From: Primula veris
Lineage: Eukaryota > Streptophyta > Magnoliopsida > Ericales > Primulaceae
DNA: 64,000 bases
Direction: 5' to 3'
Assembly (NCBI GenBank): GCA_963682055.1
Contig: OY821743.1
Coordinates: forward strand, 32,722,702-32,786,701
The notes under the pieces are model-generated. The model saw nothing but the letters and a program-made list of their open reading frames with translations. It made no database searches and was not told the DNA's origin. Below, piece after piece: positions 42,750 through 61,077 of the stretch. Both the position numbers and the translations under genes were made by a program. Every line of letters begins with the position of its first letter. Position 1 is the first letter of the stretch.

Positions 42750-42761
42750 GGGTATTTATAG
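42750..42761 (-). promoter_or_regulatory. TATA box of the antisense gene
   Basis: CTATAAATACCC on the - strand lies about 110 bp before the ATG. It is followed by a C/T-rich leader ending ACCAACCAACCATC. The spacing fits a normal plant core promoter. Confidence 0.65.
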
Positions 42762-43132
42762 AACCCCCACCAGAAGATGAAAAGACGTTTACCAGAAGGT
42801 GAAAAGACGCAACGGCTCATTGCACGAACTCCCACAAATAACCGCCGCCACTCAATCAATGTCCACCACGTGTACAGCCTGCAGAGGCCATCTGCCAAAT
42901 GTCACTCACCAGCCGTTTTAGCATTAATGACGTTGTAGAAATCAAAGGGACAAAGACGGCACCTCGTGTCCACGTGTAAGAAAACCATGAATGGTTGCAC
43001 ACGTGTCATAAAACAGCCATGCATGAGCATATTTGCACCGACGAGCACGATAACAAAATGACCGGAGCCCCCGTAACGACCAGAGATCCTCGCCGACCTC
43101 GTCCTTAGCAACGACTCCGGACAGGGAGCTGT
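42762..43132. other. Gypsy segment between the antisense promoter and the 3' LTR
   Basis: No open frame of note. The words AGAAGATGAAAAGACG and AGAAGGTGAAAAGACG form a short direct repeat at 42773-42809. A purine-rich GGACAGGGAG just before the LTR may be the polypurine tract. The region probably holds upstream control sites of the antisense gene. Confidence 0.5.
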
Positions 43133-43827
43133 TGGCGAGGGAATGTCAGCATCCCCTCGTCCGGGGCAATAACGCCCCCAAAGCGGGCCGTCCGGGCCTC
43201 ATCAACCCTGAATGATGCGACGCCCCGGATTGGAAGGGCCGAGCCGTGCTGAGGCCGGCCCAAAGAAGCGTGTCGAGTACGCTTCCCCAATTAATGCTGC
43301 TGCTCCCTTGGGGGACCCTCCTGACGTTTCACCGACGTGGCCCAATCACAGGACACCTCCTGTGGGCCCCGGGAAAGAACAGTACCCTTGTCAGAGTCAT
43401 AAATGACTCTGACGCCGTTGGATCAACATCTTACAGTACAGTGATCCAAGGGCTAATACGCCTCTGATCACACTATAAATACCCCCACTAATACCACTTA
43501 GTGGGGGGACACAAAAAGACAGAGAGGAGAGATAAAGCTTAAACAACCCGGACCCCCTGAACACTATCTGGACCGCTCGATACAACGACCTGTAACCGGC
43601 CCGGTCCCTCATCCTTAATTATATTCCTACTTTCAGTTAGCACCGATACTGACTTGATCGTTGGAGAGGGAAAACCTGGTACCAACCCCGGGCCCCTGTT
43701 TGTTTCTTGCGCAGGCACGAAGGCCACCTCATCACAATAGCCGACGTAAACTACTCCGGATACCGCGGAAGATCGGAGCCGACGCGAATTGAGTAATCCG
43801 AGCTTGGGAAGAAAATCAGGCTCGCCA
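43133..43827 (+). repeat. 3' LTR of gypsy element
   Basis: This 695-bp repeat differs from the 5' LTR at about ten positions, mostly transitions. TATAAATA is present near 43474. Target sequence ATAGT follows. Confidence 0.92.
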
Positions 43828-44921
43828 ATAGTATACTAGTAGTATAATGGAACAGCACATTTACCAGTAGAGTGAGCATTTTAACGTGGAGTTTTGCACA
43901 AGTAGCAATGATCTATGGATTTTTATTTTGAAAATATGCAATGATCTATGGATGATTGCACAAAAAGTGTGAACTTAATTAGTTGGGGATTGGTTAAATT
44001 AATGTGTGCTTTAAGTTCAATCAAGGAAAGAACAAATTAAGCCACATGCAATTGTGCCTAACCTCTAGCTTGATGTTTGAGCAAAAATTGTCATGTAATT
44101 ATGTTTTTTATGTGATTAGTATTAGAACCCGAGCTCAATTAAGCCTTCTTAGACACAGTGCAAATATACTAATTTGTTATTCAGTTAGCTTTCTTAATTG
44201 ATTTTTCTACCCTTGAAATTAACATTGAAATAACCAAATTATTTGTCATTCTAATTTTTGGTAAATACAGATATATAGTTAATTACGATCAATAACTTGA
44301 TTACAAATGAACATTAGAAGCGGTTCAGCTCATTTTGATTGCAATACAAAAAATAAATAATTGGCTTAATTATATAAAGCCCATTATTTATTTTTTGTAC
44401 GACAGAAATTATTTGGTCATATATCAAACAAATTAATGATCACTACGGAGAAACTATGATATATTACTTAAGCATTAGAGTGTATGTTGTAATATCGTTC
44501 CTAGGAGCTGGTTAGATTAGTAACAAAAGTAACACAAAATAATAATTTTTGTTTTATTGTTGTTTTTGTTATAATTTAGCACAGATCTCCTATTTTAAAA
44601 CATAAAAACTCTCTAAAGGGTAAGTTTCATGCTATGTCTAAAACTTAAAGATCTTCATGCCTTCAAGAGTTGTCATCCCCGTCAACATTCAAAAAACTCC
44701 TTGTTTTGCTTCACCGGAGCTTTGCTAGCTGGAGCCCAAACGGAGACTGACCGAGTGACCGGGTTGGTGGTTTTTAGTTTGGACTAACTTGGTCACAAGA
44801 TCTGATTTAGAAGTAGGGCCAAGAGATATGAGTCTACAGTCCTAAAAAACCGACTAATTTTATGACTCCAATTCTGTTAAAATATGGAATATATATTTAA
44901 CAGTTCAAGTTATTTATATAA

Positions 44922-45010
44922 AACCTAGTTGTCCGAATGGTTGGTGACTGAAACGTACTTGGTATTTGTTGCACATCCAGCCCAGGTTCGAATTTTGCTA
45001 ATTTTTTTTT
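44922..45010 (+). mobile_element. tRNA-derived SINE candidate
   Basis: A box-A-like stretch (TGTCCGAATGGTTGGTGACTG) is followed 35-40 bases later by a box B match GGTTCGAATTT at 44985-44995, then a poly-T run. The head resembles a Ser/Leu tRNA (CCGAATGGTT), but no full cloverleaf or discriminator end is seen, so it is not a tRNA gene. The poly-T tail is usual for one class of plant SINEs. Confidence 0.5.
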
Positions 45011-46039
45011 ATAAATACATTTTTTATTACAATTGAAGAATCTCATGATTTTAATTAAATTATTATTTGAGCTCACATATTACATGAATCATAAAATACT
45101 TGCTTTCTTAAATTTTGACATATTTAATCACTTTTAAGAAAATATCTTTTATTTTTGTTATATAAATTTTGATTTATTTGTATAACCACATATTTTATTA
45201 CACTTAAGTTTCAAATAAGGTATTATCAACCCAAAAAAATAATCAAAAAAGGGTATTTTTTTGGTCCCATATTAAATGTAAAAAAAAAAACATTTTTTAA
45301 AGAATTTTTGGTAATTTATTTATAAGAAAACTATCTTATACTTGGTAATATGACTTGTTTCCGGTTATTACGAGAATTTTGGACAAATTTAATTGGTATT
45401 ATTATCCGGTTAAGTGTCATTGCGGGTATACATCGATATATTTAACTAAAATAAGTTTTCTAATTTACAATGAAAAAAAATCTCTAAATTTAGGGTGGCA
45501 AAAATTCTAAAAACAACTGTGCTTCGTCATTAATTATCAAGTTTTGGTCGAGAACCTATTTACATGCAGTTAAGTCTACTAGTGTGTATCAAAATACAAA
45601 GGGTGTTTATTTATTTCAGAAATTATGAATTTTTGGGAAACTGAAGTTATTGGCAACGTTTTGGGAATTAAATTACGATTTTATGGGAAATTTTTCGCAA
45701 ATTTATATGCGGACAATTTGTTTACATATAATTCATCTTAAATTTATATGCGGAACACCCCAAAGGTAAGAGGCGATTTTTGTGAGTTTATGAGTTTGTC
45801 CTTTAGAAGGTAAGTGGTTAAGTACCTATTCAAACAGTCAAAGGACTATTTTTGTGAATTTGATAGAAAAAAGGAGTACATTTGTAGTTTTTGAGTTTGC
45901 TAAAATTGCATATAGGTCTATGTATTTTTAAAAACATTATTTTTTAAAACAATGTATTTAAAATGAAAATTAATGTTGTCAATAGACTACTTTATACCAA
46001 TTGTACAGACTTTTGACTCAAGCATATGCAATTTTGACC

Positions 46040-46330
46040 AAATTGTAACAATTTTCGACTAAAACAGATCTTCTTTCGATTGGACCAGATACACTTTCGA
46101 CTGAACCAAATACACTTTAAACTGAACAATATGCACTTTAAGCTGAACAATATGTACTTTAAGCTGAACCATATACAATTTAAGCTGAATTATTTGCACT
46201 TTCGACTAAAATATATGCACTTTTAACTGAATTATATGTACTTTCGACTGAATTAGATGCACTTTCAGCTGAATTAGATGCATTTTTGACTGAAATATAT
46301 ACATTTTTATTGAACTATATGCACGTTTGA
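46040..46330. repeat. 21-bp tandem array, about 13 diverged units
   Basis: Units of the type ACTTT(C/A)(G/A)ACTGAA(C/T)..ATATGC recur every 21 bp. Read on the - strand the period keeps frame and gives a repeating IQLKVHL-like heptad, but the frame at 46206-46484 has no start context or homology and is probably not a gene. Confidence 0.75.
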
Positions 46331-47581
46331 CAGAAAAAATAACTTGTTGGAGAAAAAATCGAAAAGCCACTTTTTGATGGAAAAACTGTTTTTTGATGCA
46401 AAAGCAGTTTTTCGGTGTAAAAACTAGTTTGCTGACAAAAAACCATTTTTTATAAATTTTGTGATTTTTTTTGTAAAAATACATACATTTTTTTTTCTTC
46501 CATTTTTGTGATTTTATAGCATTTTCTTGTAATTTTAAACTAATTTTTTAGGGTTTCTAGGGAGAGAAAGTATGTCTATTATGTTTTGTTTTGTTTTATA
46601 TAATGATATTTAATAAAATAAAATAAACAATTAAAAAATGATACATATGATAAATGTAAATTTACGGAGGTATATAAAAATAATATAAGTTGCTAAGCTA
46701 CTTGGAATTCCCATTGTAGCTAAAAACACGTCGTTACGTGTTAAATGAAAATTGTGCTCAAATCTAATATTTTGACCAATTCAAATTACTCGTCTCTGCA
46801 TTTTGTTACGTAAATCTCTCCTTTCTTGTAATGCTATGGACTTAACGAACGATTGGACTGAAAGAAGATCAAAAAAAGAATTATATATTAAGATGTCCTA
46901 CAAAATAAATTGGTATGAACTTATTTCTGATTGTTATTTGGGGATAACAAATTTACCAAATACAAAAGTACTTTTTCTTTCCATCATTCCATGTAGGAAA
47001 TTATTAATGAACCTAGACAAGGCATTTTCTTAGAGATCAATTAAGGGCACGATCTACTATGTACAACCAAATATTTGGATTTGGTACCAATGTTAATGAT
47101 ATTTATAGATGAAGTCCTCTTTTACCTATAACGATTCAAGTTTCAAAGAAGTAATTAGCTCACAAGAATGCTTCTAACTTTTCCAACAAATACAATCACA
47201 AACAAGAATAACGAAATAAATATCAAACCAACCATAAAATCAAGCAACCTACATATATACAACGTCAAATATACAAACAATAAATTGTGATAATTCAAGT
47301 AGATATATAAGAATATGCTACAACTGCCAATTAACAGTATCAAATCTTCTTAAAAAATTAAATCTTGATTCTTAAAACTAGCCATTTGATCATATTGTTC
47401 ATCATATACGAGTCACTTATTTATATATGGTCATTAACAAAAACTCAATTACAGAATTTTCCATGAAGATACCCAGAAGTTAAACATAAGCAGTTTTGTT
47501 TACTTCCATGCCATACAAATCCAACAAAGTTTTATATACAAGCTAACCAAAAAAATTCTAAAGGAGGAGTGAAGAAATTAA

Positions 47582-48076
47582 TCAATGAACCTTTGCGGTG
47601 ACCATATTGTTCGAATGAGCCAACCCAACCTCAATCTTCTTCCTCTTAGGCCTCAATAATTTAGACCAAAACCCTTTCTTATTCTTGTTTTTCCTCTCCC
47701 TCTCCTCCCCTTCCCTCTCTCTAACCCTCTCGACGGCAGCCACCGACTTACTCTTCCTAAACAAGTCTTCTCGTTTAGCCCTCAAAAATCCACTCATCGT
47801 CCCTTGTTTCATCGAGGCCATGCGGTACTTATGGTGCACCGGAGACCCTTCCAACGAAGAACAACACGATGAAGAGAAAGAAGATGGACACGATGAGACG
47901 GTACTTGTTTTCTCAGCAGTGGTGCCCGATGAGCTGGCGGGTATATCGGAGAGCCTCTCTCCGAGACAGACCGAGCAGACTCCTGGAGACTGCTTGTGTC
48001 TAGGGTGAATTCTGCACACCACGACGGATCTCAATCCAAGGTTACATTGATTATTCATTGGTCTTCCATATTCCAT
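47582..48076 (-). CDS. Small plant protein with N-terminal Cys/His motif, 164 residues
   Basis: This single-exon frame runs from ATG at 48076 to TGA at 47582. Residues about 19-45 read VVCRIHPRHKQSPGVCSVCL then GERLSDI, a C-H-C-C pattern like the N-terminal motif of OCTOPUS/DUF740-type plant proteins, so it may bind a metal. The middle is Ser-rich and the C-terminal third is strongly basic (RKNKNKKGFWSKLLRPKRKK). The full DUF740 protein is much longer, so this is at most a short relative. A TATA-like TTATAAAATA lies at 48161-48170. Its job is unknown to me; similar short proteins exist in other dicots as I recall. Confidence 0.72.
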   Translation of the reverse strand: MEYGRPMNNQCNLGLRSVVVCRIHPRHKQSPGVCSVCLGERLSDIPASSSGTTAEKTSTVSSCPSSFSSSCCSSLEGSPVHHKYRMASMKQGTMSGFLRAKREDLFRKSKSVAAVERVREREGEERERKNKNKKGFWSKLLRPKRKKIEVGLAHSNNMVTAKVH

Positions 48077-48160
48077 TTTTCAATATTTCCCTTCAAGTTT
48101 TATTGTTTGCATGATATGTGTATATTGATATTTATATTAGGGGAATGTGAGTTATGGATT

Positions 48161-48170
48161 TATTTTATAA
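48161..48170 (-). promoter_or_regulatory. TATA-like box of the 164-residue gene
   Basis: TTATAAAATA on the - strand is about 86 bp before the ATG, a fitting distance with a short leader. The region is AT-rich, so a chance match is possible. Confidence 0.4.
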
Positions 48171-49127
48171 AATGAATTTTCGGCGTGTTTTCATGGGTAG
48201 CTTCGCGTGTGGGTTCATATAATACAAACAAGTTGTTATCATTTGACATTTCAAAAGTCGGTAAAACTGACTAGAGAAATGATTGGACTGTTGAGATCGT
48301 TAATTTTAATAATATTAACTTATTAATTTTGATATATTATCATTTAATTGTAACTTAAATTTAACATTCACGTGTATTACCTTAACAAAATTATCTAATT
48401 TTAATTAAAATTAATTATTAATTGAAATTTCATTAATTAGTCATTTTGTAAACTCCATTGAAATAGAAACTAAAATATCAATAGTTGAAATAAAATTCAG
48501 GTCCAAATCAATGGTATTTTACCACATCATCGATTAACAACATTAAAAACATTGTTTATTTAACAACTTTTTTAATATTTATAAAAATAACGCATGATTT
48601 AACATAATTAATGGAAAAAAAATGTATTGTTACCAACTATTTTAGTTAACAACGCAGATAACAAGAATATTGTAGATGGTGTGTTTTATTAACTAAATTT
48701 CAATAATCTTACATGTCGGCAGTGGACAGGGTGTAGAAATGTGATAGCATGTCCACATTGGAAAACCACTACATAGTACATAGTACATACTACATGAGAT
48801 TAGCATGGAATATATATATAAAATGACCAAATGGGAAAACGTCATCTATATATTAAATGATGGTAATGGTATATTGACTAATTATTATGTTTCGTGCGTG
48901 TAGATTTATTAATGATGACGGTAAGTAAACCGTCAACAAAACGTGGATTAATCAAATCAACGAAATCATTAATTATACTATGCAAATTACAGAGGCTCGT
49001 GCAAAATCTTTATTCAATGCGACTAGCTATATATAGTCTAGTATATGTCATGCATTGCAATATTTTAATTAGATATGAGCAACTAAAGTTAATTAGGGAA
49101 ACATGGAGCATGTATCTTCATGATTTA

Positions 49128-49341
49128 CTCATTCCTTTCCAATTATGTGTAATTTTGGCCGGTCAATAATTTGTATCAAAATCGTCGAAATGAAATTTTT
49201 TAAAACCTAATCATATAGTTCAAACATTAAATTAAAGATTTAGTTTTGAAAATTTTCATTTCGACAATTTTGATACATGTTATAAACCGGTCAAAATTAC
49301 ACGTATTTTAATAGATTACAATTAATCGGGAACGGAAAAAG
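49128..49341. mobile_element. Stowaway-like MITE, 214 bp, TA target duplication
   Basis: The ends are CTCATTCCTTTCC and, inverted, CTTTTTCCGTTCCC, flanked by TA on both sides. The inner arms are long inverted copies (GTGTAATTTTGGCCGGTC with its partner ending CCGGTCAAAATTACACG, then CAAAATCGTCGAAATGAAA). The whole element can fold into a hairpin. A related piece is at 60190-60350. Confidence 0.7.
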
Positions 49342-49897
49342 TATTTGTTTTTGGATAAGGAGCATTTTGTAATACAAAGATCACGAGAGTCGGAGAGTGG
49401 ATGAAAGGAATACATTTTCTATAATTTTTCAATTTGATGTTATGATAAATAAACAAAAAGGGAAGCTAGTGGCACGTAAAAAGAATGTCTACATGGCCTT
49501 GATGGTTAGAAAATGTAATAGTAGTATTATATTTTTGGTAGTTGTTAGTACGAATGTATCAACTTGGTGAAAATAATGTTAAGGTCAACTTTTCAACATC
49601 ATCTTCTCATTTTTAAGCAAATAAACGAGTTTATTTTAAACTTTACAAATTTTTGGCCTATTGGTTTTATTTAAACTTGTAAAATTGCTAAGCCTTATAA
49701 ACCCCAAGAGTCCCTTTGAGTGACTGAGTCGCTATTCAAAAGAAATTACACATAAGCTTAATAACTAACCTAACAAGAACTTTTTCTCAATTACATTCAG
49801 GTTGATGATGAACTATAATGGAAAACATATACAAGTTCATGATTTCACTTTTAAATTCCTGTTACGCCAATTAGTGCTTTAGCTAGCCATTAAGCAG

Positions 49898-50161
49898 ATA
49901 TTTCTACGATGAAGCTTCAACAGAGATCCCAGTTTATCGTGTTGTGCCGAAGGAACTCAAGACAATTTGTTTTTTAAGTGCTCATTTGCTAGATGAATTT
50001 GGCAAATTATTTTTATCGAGCCTGGCATTGTTCTTCTTCTGCAAGAGTGCTCTCGAAACTGGTATATCTCAAAAGAAACCCGAGATAGAAAAACGGGTAG
50101 CCGGACCCCCAAGAAATAGGAATTGCAAGTTGGTTGTTAATTTAGTGGAGAAAAGAACTTA
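49898..50161 (+). other. Possible terminal exon or gene fragment, unrecognised
   Basis: After a plausible acceptor (TTAAGCAG) a frame reads YFYDEASTEIPVYRVVPKEL and stays open to TAG at 50159-50161. A poly-A-signal-like AATCAATAAAC follows near 50261. Composition at the start looks coding, but the later part (LFLSSLALFFFCKS) could be intronic. I do not recognise a family and see no upstream exons. Confidence 0.3.
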
Positions 50162-51520
50162 GATTGATGGTGTTGTATGTTTTTGTGTATGTCAATGGTA
50201 TAAGCAATAGCTTCGACATTGTAACATATTCCCGGACTTTGTCTATTTTGTTCTTTCTTTAAATCAATAAACTTCCAAAAATATATTTATAAAACAACGA
50301 TTGAGATACTGCATTCGGAAGTAACCAAGCATGTACAGAGAGTCGCTTGACGCTGGATCTCGTCAGTTTTAACATTGGGGTATGTTTAGCTCCTTGCTCT
50401 CCCTTTTTCGATCTTTCACCTGTTTTCATGCGACATGTTAGCTGAAGGATGGGGCAATTTTGCTAGTACTGTTCTTGACACACTACAGAGAATTTCAATT
50501 ACTCTGTTAATCAATTGAATTGTCTTCTACACCATACTTCTCTGTATAGTGTATAGTATGGATATCAATAGTCCTCCGGCAGTGTCAGTTATGTGATTTT
50601 CTCTTATACAATAACTTTGATTGGAGGATAACATTCGATTCGAATTGTAAACTTAACCCGCATCCTGTTTTAAACCTCAATTTTGTTTTCGTTTCAGTAT
50701 ATGACGCACACATTATAGTGTACCAATTTAACAGTAAAATTTCAGTTCAGATTTATCGGTCTGGATAGCAGTGATTCTCAATATTCCGTTCAATATTCTA
50801 CAGATAATTACAAGGCTCCACATAAACAAAATTGATAATACCACAGATGGTATTATTGAATAGTGGTCAACATTTGCGGTTTCATCCAATATTGAAAGTT
50901 GAAGCAAAGTTTTTGGTTTACCTCAGCTATTTTTAACAATTTATGATGTTAGGACTGTCTTAAATTATAAGATTTCAAGTAGTAGTCAATATTTATCTCC
51001 AACTACAACATACACACAAGTTCAAGGTGAGCTAATAAGATAATGATAATCAAACATAATGCTTATAAATACACAAATAAATGATGTGCCGTTAACAAGT
51101 ACTAGATGTCTCTGAGGTACTTTATATAGATGTTCTTCCTAACAAGTAATGAGCGTTGTCGATTCGAAAATAAAAAAATAAATAAAAGGTTGAAATTTAT
51201 AACAAAATGTTCCTGTAGGAAACCGTACATAGCAACACAAAATTCTCTTTCTTTTCTACATCAATTTATCAAAAACACTACAATAGGAAGGGTGGGAAAT
51301 GCTATGAACTGAGAGGATTATGCAACGCCTGAGAGAGGCGTTAAATTCTCACTTGTTAAACCAGCTCTAAGAATTCTTCGAATTTGGTAGACATTTTGAA
51401 CACAAAATATATATTTTTCTGGAAAACACCCAGCTACCTCTATTGTCAACTTTCTTCGGGTTGAATCTTCAAAATTCTTACACCGTTTTAGTCAGTTTCA
51501 AAATTTGTGTATACTTTTAA

Positions 51521-58000
<6,480 letters not shown>

Positions 58001-58494
58001 TTAATCAAACAGTTAATCACCCTTCCAAACAAAACTGCAAAATCATTAAACCTAAAAAATAAAAATAAATTATTTCGAATACTAGTAGTACATAAGTGTT
58101 ACTCATATAATACAAATTATAGTACAATGCATGATAAATATATTAATGGAGAGATTTAAAAAAACATATAAAAGCTTACAGATATATATATAAAGATTGT
58201 TTATATGGGTTGCCCTAAAAAAACTTATATATAAGAGACAACGGCGCCGGCCATTGAATTTATATTTACTTTTTAGTTAATAAAATACTACTTAATAAAT
58301 ACTACTAATAAATATGTTTCCTTTTTATAAATTTATTTCCTCTTTTCATACTAAGAAGAGATGAGGTGGCATAACAGTCAACTAACTAACGGTGTATGTA
58401 CTTGTGTTTATTTTCACTTTTTCTTTACAAGATCTTTCAACTTTATGATATTCTTAATGGTGGGATATTGAATTTGCAACTATGGGTAGTTTCA

Positions 58495-58677
58495 TATCAG
58501 ATTTTTTTTAAAAAAAAAATTAAAAATATAGTAAAAGGATGGTTTCTGAATTTTTGGATTATTTTGACTAAAAATATGGATTTTAAGAATAAAAAAAATA
58601 TTAATAAGTAAACACCTATTACAAAATCTGTATTTTCAAAATCCAGAAATTAAAAAATCACCGTAAAAAATCTGATA
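58495..58677. mobile_element. Hairpin MITE, about 183 bp
   Basis: The left end TATCAGATTTTTT and the reverse complement of the right end TATCAGATTTTTTACGG match. The inner arms are also inverted copies (TTCTGAATTTTTGGATT and AATCCAGAAATTAAAAAAT). No target duplication was set. Confidence 0.5.
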
Positions 58678-60189
58678 CCAAACACACGTTATATTGGTGT
58701 TTATGTTTATAAGTTGCTTTAATAATTTAGGTACAACTTTCTAGCTGATTTTTGTTAAACGAGTGTCTCTTTATAACAATCATCTTATTTTATTGTTTAT
58801 GAAACAGTCAGTTTAACCACTATTAGATTAAAAAATGGATGGTTAGATAATATTTTTCAATAAGTAATTTATTTTTTCTATTTTCAACAAATCAGAATTT
58901 GATAAATTAAAAACAAATTATACAATACACTAAAAACTCAAATAAAAATATAGAAATCTAGGGAGGCATACCCTAAACTTAAATATTAATCAAATTTTAT
59001 TTTATTTTTATGCATTTGACATATTTTTATGTTAACGGGTTGTGAACCACTCATATAGTATGACTGTTGTCTAGTAATTTCCTGTGAAAACAGATAGTTT
59101 GCCTAGAATAATTTGTGTGGTTTTAAAAAAATTATATGATGCACGAACATCTTTAATGTGTCGTATTAAAAACAGGTAAATAGTAATATGGATTCATTCA
59201 CTCGATCGCTCTAATTGTTTTTGTGGTGGTGCTAAAAGAATCAAAATACATAATAATCGATAAAAGTTTTCTCAATTTGGGGGCGTTTGTCCCTTTTTAG
59301 GCTATTACAAGTTGCTATTCTACTTAGGTGTTGCACTGACATCAAATTCCCACCTCTTGCTATATGAGTTTATATTTATAAGTGATTACAATTTTTCTAG
59401 TTGGAGAATTTCGGTTAATTTTGATTGGAAAAAAAATCAACATATGGTTTTTATTAAAATAAGTAGAGATTTGATATGTAAGTTTGTTTTACTCATTAGC
59501 ATCTACACAACTTGCAAATAACGAATTACATAATAGATTTTTTTATTGTTTAGTTTCAAATATATATATATATATATATACCGGTCCGATTAAAATATAA
59601 AAAATAAATATAGTTCTAATACAAATATATGAAGAATAAAAAATAATATAGAAGAAGAGAATACTTATAAGAATTTTGAGTTGTTAAAAGAGGGATAAAT
59701 AATGTTAATTAAGTTTTTAATTTTCTATTAATCATGAGAGTGACATTACGGTAATTAATAAAAAAATGTAAGAGTAATTTTAAAAAAAAATTATAACATA
59801 ATGATACATTAGTAACAGTAAACCACATGTTGCGTGTGTGATGCGTAGTGTATATAAACCTAAGAAATAAAGTAATAATCAAAAACCAATTTTTTTCCTA
59901 AATACACAAAAGTTTTAAACAGAAACGAAATATGGAGTGACTTTGGCGGCCTAAAAAATAAATGTTTTTTTCTCGCTACACTTATTATAATAGTGTATAT
60001 ATATATATATATAGAAAAAGGAGGAAACGAATATCATAGAATTAATAAGGTTATTACTGCAATAACTCTACCACCTGCTAACTCTACACGCTCCTAAGCG
60101 GATATGTGTTTGCATGCTCGCTGAGCTAATAGACTCGGTTGGTATTCCAAAAAGGTTTCTCCCTTCTAAATTGTTAGTTCTTTAATTAC

Positions 60190-60350
60190 CGGTAAAAAAC
60201 TCATACGTAAAATGCCGAAACGAAATTTTTTAAAAGTTAATCATAAATTTAGATGTTAAACTATGCATGTGATTCAATTTTTAAAAAAAATTCATTTCGA
60301 CAATTTAAATATTAATTTTTAGTCGGTCAAAGTTGCACGTATTTTCATGA
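60190..60350. mobile_element. Diverged relative of the 49128 MITE
   Basis: The words GAAACGAAATTTTTTAAAAG, TTCATTTCGACAATTT and GGTCAAAGTTGCACGTATTTT appear in the same order and spacing as in the element at 49128-49341. The ends are less clear. Confidence 0.5.
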
Positions 60351-60854
60351 TTATTTTGTGTAAAAATTTCAAATATTTTAGGGATATTTTGTTTAGGACC
60401 AAGTATCTCATATTTGCCCGTAACATGTTTTCTGGGTATACCGGAGTAACAATATAATTGATGTATGAACACAACCGTTGATAAATTACCATATTATCTT
60501 TTCTTTTATTTAAATGGATGTTTGTGTGGCTCCCTTACAAAGAGTGATTTTGTGTATAAAATGAGCGAAAAGGAAAACAAGACTGATCAGATGACAAACA
60601 AAAATGAAGCTAAATTCCAAACGCCTTCTATATATGTGTGAGTCGAAAACTTTTACTTACATGGCGATCAACATTTAATTTTAAGCGTATAGTTGCTGAT
60701 ATGAAAATGTTCTTTCGCTATAGAAATTGAGTTATTGTAGATCTAAAGCATTCACCTACATATAGTTACATGCACTGTGATTTTTAAAATATATAGCCGA
60801 GCCAAGAAAACCGTTTTTCCATTCACGGATACAATTTAGAACAATTTTTCGAAC

Positions 60855-60887
60855 CTTGCGCCGTGCGCAGGCTGTTCTACTAGCTAG
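60855..60887 (+). mobile_element. Helitron-like 3' terminus A
   Basis: A hairpin TGCGC-CGT-GCGCA (60857-60869) is followed after about 14 bases by CTAG and then T, the pattern of a Helitron 3' end (hairpin, CTRR, insertion before T). The 5' TC end was not located. Confidence 0.4.
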
Positions 60888-61077
60888 TATTAATATGATA
60901 AGAAATTGGGGAAACAAATTATTGCTCAAAATAAAGTAATATCATAAACTTAACGAGAAACGTTACCGCTCATATATATCCTTCGGAAAAAGTAGTATCT
61001 CAAACAAAATTAATAATAATCTTATTAAAAATCATCCTGGAATAAGAGCTAATTTGTTAATAATAAGGAAATTAAAA

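Larger units (their letters stand above)
32759..43827 (+). mobile_element. Ty3-gypsy LTR retrotransposon, Tat type, with antisense gene
   Basis: The 11,069-bp element is clearly richer in GC than its flanks. Both LTRs are 695 bp with TGGCGAG..CTCGCCA ends, and the flanks GTAGT and ATAGT form a target duplication with one mismatch. The order is LTR, primer-binding region (ATTGGCGTCGTCTGTGGGAA), gag, protease, RT, RNase H, a second RNase H, integrase, 76-bp tandem array, antisense gene, LTR. The second RNase H between the first and the integrase is the mark of the Tat lineage. The LTRs differ at about ten positions by eye. At a commonly assumed 1.3e-8 changes per site per year that is roughly half a million years, an inference only. 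The sense genes carry frameshifts and stops. Confidence 0.94.
43833..47581. other. AT-rich intergenic DNA with a SINE and a 21-bp array
   Basis: No protein gene is seen. It holds the tRNA-like SINE candidate and the 21-bp tandem repeat listed below, plus AT-rich sequence of no clear origin. Confidence 0.55.
48077..51520. other. AT-rich intergenic DNA
   Basis: It contains a Stowaway-like MITE and a possible exon fragment, listed below. Otherwise I see no gene, splice series or RNA. Confidence 0.5.
58001..61077. other. AT-rich intergenic DNA upstream of QTRT1
   Basis: No gene is seen. It contains the QTRT1 5' flank, a hairpin MITE at 58495-58677, TA microsatellites near 59562 and 60000, a Stowaway-like relic at 60190-60350 and a Helitron-like end at 60855-60887. 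Confidence 0.55.

Noticed and set aside
44930..45000. A tRNA gene
   Set aside because: Box A and box B are present but acceptor and anticodon stems do not pair, so a SINE is more likely.
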